From Alphaproteobacteria bacterium (GTDB lineage Bacteria > Pseudomonadota > Alphaproteobacteria > Acetobacterales > Acetobacteraceae): a DNA stretch of 58,522 bases. Shown here piece by piece: positions 54,601 to 58,522 of the stretch (positions are counted from its first letter, which is position 1; each line of letters starts with the position of its first letter). The notes below the pieces were generated by a model that saw only the letters and a program-made list of their open reading frames with translations, did not search any database and had not been told where the DNA came from. A program made the translations under genes and the position numbers. The stretch is taken from contig VGDL01000017.1 in assembly GCA_016869735.1 (NCBI GenBank), positions 1 through 58,522 of the forward strand, written 5' to 3'.

Positions 54601-56159
54601 CAGCCAGGCAACCGCCCCAGCAACCGATCCGCATCAGCGGGCCCGATATCAGCCATCACGCCGCGCCAAGGGCTTTGCGCGCCGCCATCCGCCGCATAGC
54701 CCGCCAGTAGCTTGACCGCATCGCGCCGGGCTTCAATCGCCGCCGCATCCCATTCCGATACATTCACGAAAAATTCCGGCGCTGCCACACCGCGCTGCCG
54801 CAAGCCAACCAGCGCGCCAATCACCTGATGCAGCGTCATGCCCGATGCACCGACCGTTGCACGCATCGCCGCCGCATGGCGATTGATCCGCCCACGCAGC
54901 GCCCCAAGGCGCCGCACCACCGAATCCCGATCAGGCTTGGGCGGCATGGGCAGGGAAAGTGTCGCGCGCAATTCATCCAGTACCGCGCGTTTTGATTGCT
55001 TTTCAGAATGCAATTCCAGGCATGCAGCACCAAGGCCGATACTCTCCAGCCGGCGCTTCACAACTTCCAGCGCGGCGAGTTTTTCAGCGACGAATAAAAC
55101 GCTTCGGCCATCCAGCACGGCCTGGGCAATGATATTGCTGATGGTCTGGCTTTTGCCGGTGCCGGGCGGGCCTTGGATCACCACATGCCCGCCGCGCCTG
55201 ACGGCTTCCGCCGCAAGCGCCTGGCTGCCATCCACATCCATCACATGGTCAAGCCGCTCCACCGGGATTTCGGTGTCCACATCAGCTTCATCGGGAAAAA
55301 CTGGCGGTATGGTCAGCGCCTCACCCCCCACCAAAGCGCGCACCATGGGGTGATCGGCAAGGCCGGGATTTTCCTCAGGCCCCAGGTCGCGCCACATCAG
55401 GAATTTGGCGAAAGAGAATAAGCCAATCGCCAGCGCATCCGCCTCAACCCGCCAATGCGCGCGTTCTGCGACCAGTGCTGCGATAGCCTCCGCCCATGCG
55501 GTTGGCGTATAAGCATCCGTATCAAATTCCGGCAGCGCGGTTTTGAAATTCACCTTGAGCATTTCGCGGAGCGACAAATTCTCCGCAATATCCCCCACCG
55601 CGTCGCGCAGCTTGAAGTTTTGCGAAACCCCCTCGCGTTCCAAAGCCACAGGCAACAGCGCGAGAGGCGCGCGGCGTTCCGTTTCGGGTGTCGCGGGATC
55701 ACGCCAGATCAAAGCACCAAGCGCTAGGTAAAGTGTCGGCACGCCGGTTTCTTCACGGGCGGTGCGTGCATCCTGCGTGATATCGCGCAGCCGCCGCACC
55801 AGATCGGACGCCGGCAATTGCACCCGCAGCTTGTCATCGCGCTGATATTCTTCCCGCGTGGCCTCAGCTTTGGCCGTGCCAACACCCTCTGGCTTCACCT
55901 TCACGCTGCGCGCGCGGCGCGGCTTGCCGGCGGTTGTTTCGGCCGGTGCGGCGTCAGGCACCGGCGCAGCAGCAGAAGCTTCAAAACCAAAGGCGCGGCC
56001 CGCTTGCAGCGCGCCAAGCACGAAATCCGCATCCTCATTATCAATGATCATCACGCCGCGAGACGCGCCGGGCTTCGGCAGGGATAGCAGGCGGTTGCGC
56101 GTTGAAAGATCAAGCAGGCCGCGGCGGGCTTCTTCCAATGCTGCGCGAAGATCCTTCAT
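51639..56159 (-). CDS. DUF4011-superfamily 1 helicase-nuclease-DUF3320 protein (probable antiphage defence, Hhe-like)
   Basis: A 1506-residue multidomain protein. Order: DUF4011 at residues ~1-270 (L-L-D-L-S-T-R-N-R-L-L, F-A-K-F-L-M-W-R-D-L). Then a superfamily 1 helicase with Walker A G-P-P-G-T-G-K-S (330-337), a large helical insert to ~870, L-L-V-I-D-E-A-S-Q-V-E-P (Walker B, ~925), G-D-D-K-Q-M-P-P and R-R-L-N-V-L-I-T-R-A-K (late helicase motifs). A Vsr/MTES_1575-like nuclease domain (L-G-I-E-A-D, R-S-A-R-D-R-E-R, L-E-G-M-G-W-K-L-A-R) sits near ~1255-1295. A DUF3320 domain follows from ~1360. Proteins with this order are antiphage-defence candidates (the Hhe type, from memory). A YH of the usual nuclease motif is replaced by W-A. 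ATG 56159 is 4 nt after a small membrane-protein gene. Confidence 0.87.
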   Translation of the reverse strand: MKDLRAALEEARRGLLDLSTRNRLLSLPKPGASRGVMIIDNEDADFVLGALQAGRAFGFEASAAAPVPDAAPAETTAGKPRRARSVKVKPEGVGTAKAEATREEYQRDDKLRVQLPASDLVRRLRDITQDARTAREETGVPTLYLALGALIWRDPATPETERRAPLALLPVALEREGVSQNFKLRDAVGDIAENLSLREMLKVNFKTALPEFDTDAYTPTAWAEAIAALVAERAHWRVEADALAIGLFSFAKFLMWRDLGPEENPGLADHPMVRALVGGEALTIPPVFPDEADVDTEIPVERLDHVMDVDGSQALAAEAVRRGGHVVIQGPPGTGKSQTISNIIAQAVLDGRSVLFVAEKLAALEVVKRRLESIGLGAACLELHSEKQSKRAVLDELRATLSLPMPPKPDRDSVVRRLGALRGRINRHAAAMRATVGASGMTLHQVIGALVGLRQRGVAAPEFFVNVSEWDAAAIEARRDAVKLLAGYAADGGAQSPWRGVMADIGPADADRLLGRLPGWVRAFAAAGAALGADAGPQAAQDTLALNPALAAAPPHDAAALKHVAWAGDLAPLEALVQALGALQKAKADPQLLPSALDVGSIAEARATLAEAGGVFGFLSGARRDAKAVAARVARDAENPLPTLDAALAGQAAREVLRNGDALARAAFGTLWQQEASDPAPLAALLGWRKAHGAAALTALANGAKPVEAAPLETALAAFQELQQATKLDARIAFGAEEPSFTTLAQRLGDWAATPEALDAWLGWRRAAASANGLEALLERLADGRVAPETAEDVFAFALHEALLRAAMTEHPELAAFDGAAADRLVADFREADRARITLTRAEAAHAHAVRVKEVRDGAPGMAVLRGEMEKKRGHLPVRELMLRASQAVQKAKPIFMMSPLSVAQFLAPPHGLKPGLSFDLLVIDEASQVEPVDALGAITRCRQVVVVGDDKQMPPTRFFQRMTGEEGDEAREDTADDVAARDVESILGLCNARGLPSAMLRWHYRSRHESLIATSNAEFYDNRLFILPSPRARSAALGLSLRRVEGRFDTGGTGTNAEEARAVAEAVIAHARETPGDTLGIAAFSIRQRDAILNAVEAARRDNPDTEAFFGAHPDEPFFVKNLENVQGDERDSIMISVGYGRGADGKLAMRFGPLSADGGERRLNVLITRAKKRCIVFSSIGADDIDLARASGRGVATLKSFLAFAAAGDEPRAAAAKTQPAPIAAAIGKAIEAAGKEAVPRVGMAGLFLDVAARDAGDYVLGIEADAGDWAALRSARDRERGRASALEGMGWKLARAWSLSWYGRPEAEAARIAALLGAAPATAAPEAAIPAPATGLAEPYREAAPEVPKDTAIADVPFATLAAIVADIINVEAPITIESLAERVRLLWGLEALPTPARDALRQALALARQLHGVKEEQGFLLAEASIISARDRRAVGAHLRRAAAVSPREIAAAAEKLLALRPRTTEAELAAGIHRLLGLDTNAAPAIAARLAGLIGAGVVKL

Positions 56160-56163
56160 GAGA

Positions 56164-56325
56164 TTATTTTTTCCGGAAAGCAAAAGTGATCAGCAGCACC
56201 AACCCGCCCAGCGCGAGAATGGCCATCATGCCCTGAACAACCTCAAAATTCGGAGAATCAGGATGAAGGAATATGGACGCTGCCTTGGCGCCCATCATCA
56301 TCAGCGTTTGCAGTATCCATTCCAT
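56164..56325 (-). CDS. Small membrane protein upstream of the defence helicase (53 aa)
   Basis: ATG at 56323-56325, preceded by AGAGG with a 7-nt spacer, opens a 53-residue frame ending TAA at 56164-56166, which is 4 nt before the helicase start. The product begins M-E-W-I-L-Q-T-L-M-M-M-G and has one clear membrane segment (~33-50: M-A-I-L-A-L-G-G-L-V-L-L-I) with a positively charged end R-K-K. It has no recognised family. Its tight coupling and the strong Shine-Dalgarno argue for a real gene. It could anchor or sense for the helicase, but that is inference only. Confidence 0.65.
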   Translation of the reverse strand: MEWILQTLMMMGAKAASIFLHPDSPNFEVVQGMMAILALGGLVLLITFAFRKK

Positions 56326-56411
56326 TGAAGCGCCTCTCATCCTTTGGCTTCGGGAGTGCCGCCATTCATTGCCAGTCTTGCATATACCCCGGCATAATCG
56401 AAGGGTGATTT

Positions 56412-56933
56412 TCAGGGCGGTGGCGGCCTGGGCAGAAGGCGGTTTTCCAGGCTTTCGATCCGGGCGAGCGATGTCTTGAGCAGCGAAATCAGCTCCGCCA
56501 CCTGTTGTTCGCGCAGCAAATCTATCTTCTCATGCAGCAGGCTGATTTCTGCCTCGGCCCGGATATTCACCTGATAATCCGCGATGGACCGCAGCCGGTC
56601 TATATCAGCCTGGCGGTTCTGACTCATCATGATGATTGGCGCCGTATAGGCCGCCTGGAAGGACAGCATCAGGTTCAACAGAATGAAGGGATAAGGATCC
56701 CAAGCACCCCCGCCGAGCGCTACATTGACCAATAGCCACGTGAGCAAAAGCCCCGATTGAATCGGGATAAATCGCCAGGAACCAACAATTGCCGCGACAA
56801 GATCGGAAAACCTTTCGCCAAGCGTGGGGCCGGGCGCCGTGCCTACGCCCCGCCGCCTTTCGCGTGCCCGCGACAGGGCCGCGCGCAAATGGGTGTGACG
56901 GCGGTTATTATGAGTTTCGGGATGGCGGGCCAT
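56412..56933 (-). CDS. DUF1003 membrane protein
   Basis: A 173-residue DUF1003 protein. A basic N-terminus leads to G-S-W-R-F-I-P-I-Q, then two adjacent transmembrane segments (about 60-78 and 85-105, ending P-F-I-L-L-N-L-M-L-S). A cytoplasmic helical tail A-D-I-D-R-L-R-S...E-K-I-D-L-L-R-E-Q follows. The family is common and uncharacterised. Its place beside the helicase is probably accidental. Confidence 0.9.
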   Translation of the reverse strand: MARHPETHNNRRHTHLRAALSRARERRRGVGTAPGPTLGERFSDLVAAIVGSWRFIPIQSGLLLTWLLVNVALGGGAWDPYPFILLNLMLSFQAAYTAPIIMMSQNRQADIDRLRSIADYQVNIRAEAEISLLHEKIDLLREQQVAELISLLKTSLARIESLENRLLPRPPPP

Positions 56934-56996
56934 GCGGCATTCCCCCTGGAAAGCCCAAAGCCTGCACCAGCCGGCCCCGCCAAAACGTGCGGAAGA

Positions 56997-58418
56997 TCAA
57001 CTCCGCCCGTAAGTATCCTCAAAGCGGACGATATCATCTTCGCCAAGGTAAGAACCGGACTGCACCTCAATCAGCGTCAGCGGGATCTTGCCGGGGTTTT
57101 CCATGCGATGGATGCAACCCAGCGGCAGATAGACGCTTTCATTCTCCCGCAGCATGATTTCTTCCCCATCGCGCCGCACAATGGCAGTGCCGGAAACCAC
57201 CACCCAATGCTCCGCGCGGTGGAAATGCTTTTGCAGGGAAAGCTTGGCGCCGGGGCGAACCTCGATCTTCTTGACCTGGAAGCGGTCCCCCATGATCAGG
57301 CCTTCGTAATGGCCCCAGGGGCGATAGGCGCGGCGGTGTTCGGTAGCTTCCTTGGCACCGCGCGCCTTCAATTGGTCCACCAGCTTTTTCACATCCTGCG
57401 CATGGTCGCGATGCATGGCGAGAACAGCATCATCCGTCACCACCACCACGGCATCTTCCAGCCCGATCACGCCGGTCAGGATGGTTTCGCTGCGGACATA
57501 GCAATTCCGGGCATTCACCAATTCCACCGGGCCAAGTGTGGCATTGCCGGCGGTGTCCTTTGCTTGAACCTCCCACAAGGCGGCCCAGGAACCGATATCG
57601 GACCAGCCTATGGAAGCCGGCACCACCGCGGCTTTTTGCGTGCGTTCCATCACCGCGTAATCAATGCTGATGGCGGGAGTGGCGGCGAAGGCAGCGGCTT
57701 CAAGCCGAATGAAATCACCATCGCGCGCGGCGCCAGAAACAGCGGAACGCACGCCCTTCAGGACATCCGGCGCATGGGCTTCAAGCTCCGCCAACATGGT
57801 GGCGGCGGTTGCGACAAACATGCCGGAATTCCACAAATGCCGGCCTGTTTTAAGAAACTCCGCCGCACGTGCCGCATCGGGCTTTTCCACAAAGCGCGCA
57901 ATGCGCTGCACGCCATCGCAGCCGGGCAGCGCATCGCCCGCTTCGATATAGCCATAGCCGGTCTCGGGTGCGGTGGGCTGCATGCCGAAGGTGACAATGG
58001 CGCCCGCCCGCGCTGCTGCGGCGGCCTTCATGAGTGCGGCTTGCAGCGCAGCCACATCGCCAATCGCGGCATCGGCGGCCATAAACCACAGTACCGCGCC
58101 GGGCGCGGTTTCCTCGGCAAGCAATGCCGCGGCGGCAATGGCGGGCGCGCTATTGCGGCCAACCGGTTCCAGCACAATGGCCGCGCCCTTATCGCGCAAT
58201 TGCTCGGCCACCAGAAAGCGATGCGCTTCGTTGCAGACAACCATCGGCGGCAGAAAACCAGCGCCGGAACCCCGCGCGGCCGTTTCCGCCAGCATGGTCT
58301 TGTCGGAAGCCAGCTGCCAGAATTGCTTCGGGTAGCTTTCCCGCGACAATGGCCAAAGCCGCGTGCCGGTGCCACCGGATAGGATAATCGGCAGGATCAA
58401 TTGGGGATTGGTGTTCAT
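56997..58418 (-). CDS. manC: Mannose-1-phosphate guanylyltransferase / mannose-6-phosphate isomerase
   Basis: A 473-residue ManC/AlgA-type enzyme making GDP-mannose for exopolysaccharide or LPS. The nucleotidyltransferase domain starts G-G-T-G-T-R-L-W-P-L-S-R-E-S-Y-P-K-Q-F (GTP site), with F-V-E-K-P-D near 150. The C-terminal cupin domain (R-P-W-G-H-Y-E, H-F-H-R-A-E-H-W) supplies the isomerase. Start ATG 58418. Nothing but its leader remains before the right window edge. Confidence 0.93.
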   Translation of the reverse strand: MNTNPQLILPIILSGGTGTRLWPLSRESYPKQFWQLASDKTMLAETAARGSGAGFLPPMVVCNEAHRFLVAEQLRDKGAAIVLEPVGRNSAPAIAAAALLAEETAPGAVLWFMAADAAIGDVAALQAALMKAAAAARAGAIVTFGMQPTAPETGYGYIEAGDALPGCDGVQRIARFVEKPDAARAAEFLKTGRHLWNSGMFVATAATMLAELEAHAPDVLKGVRSAVSGAARDGDFIRLEAAAFAATPAISIDYAVMERTQKAAVVPASIGWSDIGSWAALWEVQAKDTAGNATLGPVELVNARNCYVRSETILTGVIGLEDAVVVVTDDAVLAMHRDHAQDVKKLVDQLKARGAKEATEHRRAYRPWGHYEGLIMGDRFQVKKIEVRPGAKLSLQKHFHRAEHWVVVSGTAIVRRDGEEIMLRENESVYLPLGCIHRMENPGKIPLTLIEVQSGSYLGEDDIVRFEDTYGRS

Positions 58419-58437
58419 GGTTAAGATTCACTCCGAA

Positions 58438-58458
58438 TTCCTCCGCGCTTAGGAGGAA
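58438..58458 (-). promoter_or_regulatory. Hairpin in the manC leader
   Basis: TTCCTCC (58438-58444) and GGAGGAA (58452-58458) form a perfect 7-bp stem around a 7-nt loop, 20 nt upstream of the manC start. On the mRNA, the 3' arm of the stem is GGAGGAA, a Shine-Dalgarno-like sequence too far from the ATG to be the main site. Its role is unknown. 58459-58522 shows no gene. Confidence 0.35.
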
Positions 58459-58522
58459 ATCGGGGCAAAGCCAAGGCAAGGGAGGGCCGGCGTTTCCCAG
58501 GGAGGGCTTCCGGTATAGGGTC

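Overview
This window is a high-GC chromosomal segment from an alphaproteobacterium, most likely Acetobacteraceae (Roseomonas-like). The placement rests on alphaproteobacterial gene neighbourhoods (metX-metW; hprK-rapZ-EIIA-HPr-EI; thioredoxin/LON-domain/Trm112/DUF971), on three orphan Bug/TctC solute-binding proteins, and on a C30 carotenoid locus. It is inferred from gene content only; no rRNA is present. Apart from the first ~0.5 kb the coding is dense and looks like resident chromosome.

Layout. 1-651: the start of a tyrosine-recombinase integrase running off the left edge and reading away from a tRNA-Thr(GGU), i.e. the inner edge of an integrated island. 745-9067: a small basic protein, accD, folC, a secreted catalase-like protein, an aromatic amino-acid operon (chorismate mutase, HisC-type aminotransferase, prephenate dehydrogenase) and the divergent metX-metW pair. 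9102-15651: a Bug protein, an alpha/beta hydrolase, an iscR-cysteine desulfurase pair, a sarcosine-oxidase-like flavoprotein and an acyl-CoA dehydrogenase.

15735-25128 is the centrepiece: seven same-strand genes, almost all overlapping by 4 bp. They encode two CrtN/CrtP-type desaturase/oxidases, an acyltransferase, a GT2 glycosyltransferase, one polypeptide fusing the squalene-pathway synthases HpnC and HpnD, HpnE, and an aldehyde dehydrogenase. Together they read as a self-contained route from farnesyl diphosphate to squalene (HpnC/D/E) to a desaturated, end-oxidised, glycosylated and acylated C30 carotenoid. The end product would be staphyloxanthin-like, but made from squalene rather than by a CrtM-type dehydrosqualene synthase.

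25153-43728: GNAT, a Bug gene behind a possible SD-masking leader, kdsA-pyrG, tyrS, anmK, the thioredoxin/LON/Trm112/DUF971 group, a ProXp-like deacylase, a third Bug gene, a lone CoxL-like molybdenum hydroxylase, an MFS transporter, a D-lactate-dehydrogenase-like flavoprotein, an HpcH/HpaI aldolase and a frameshifted thioesterase. 43803-50557: a flavin monooxygenase, a threonine-dehydratase-like enzyme and a regulatory PTS operon with no sugar permease. 50569-58522: AzlCD, a 1506-residue DUF4011-helicase-nuclease-DUF3320 protein coupled to an unlisted 53-residue membrane protein (probable antiphage defence), a DUF1003 protein and ManC.

Non-coding signals: two ~55 bp copies of a dispersed palindromic element (17299 and 26860) differ by paired changes that preserve the outer stem. 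One copy is read through as the C-terminus of the CrtN-like enzyme. The 389-bp gap before iscR carries two identical 9-bp palindromes 20 bp apart.
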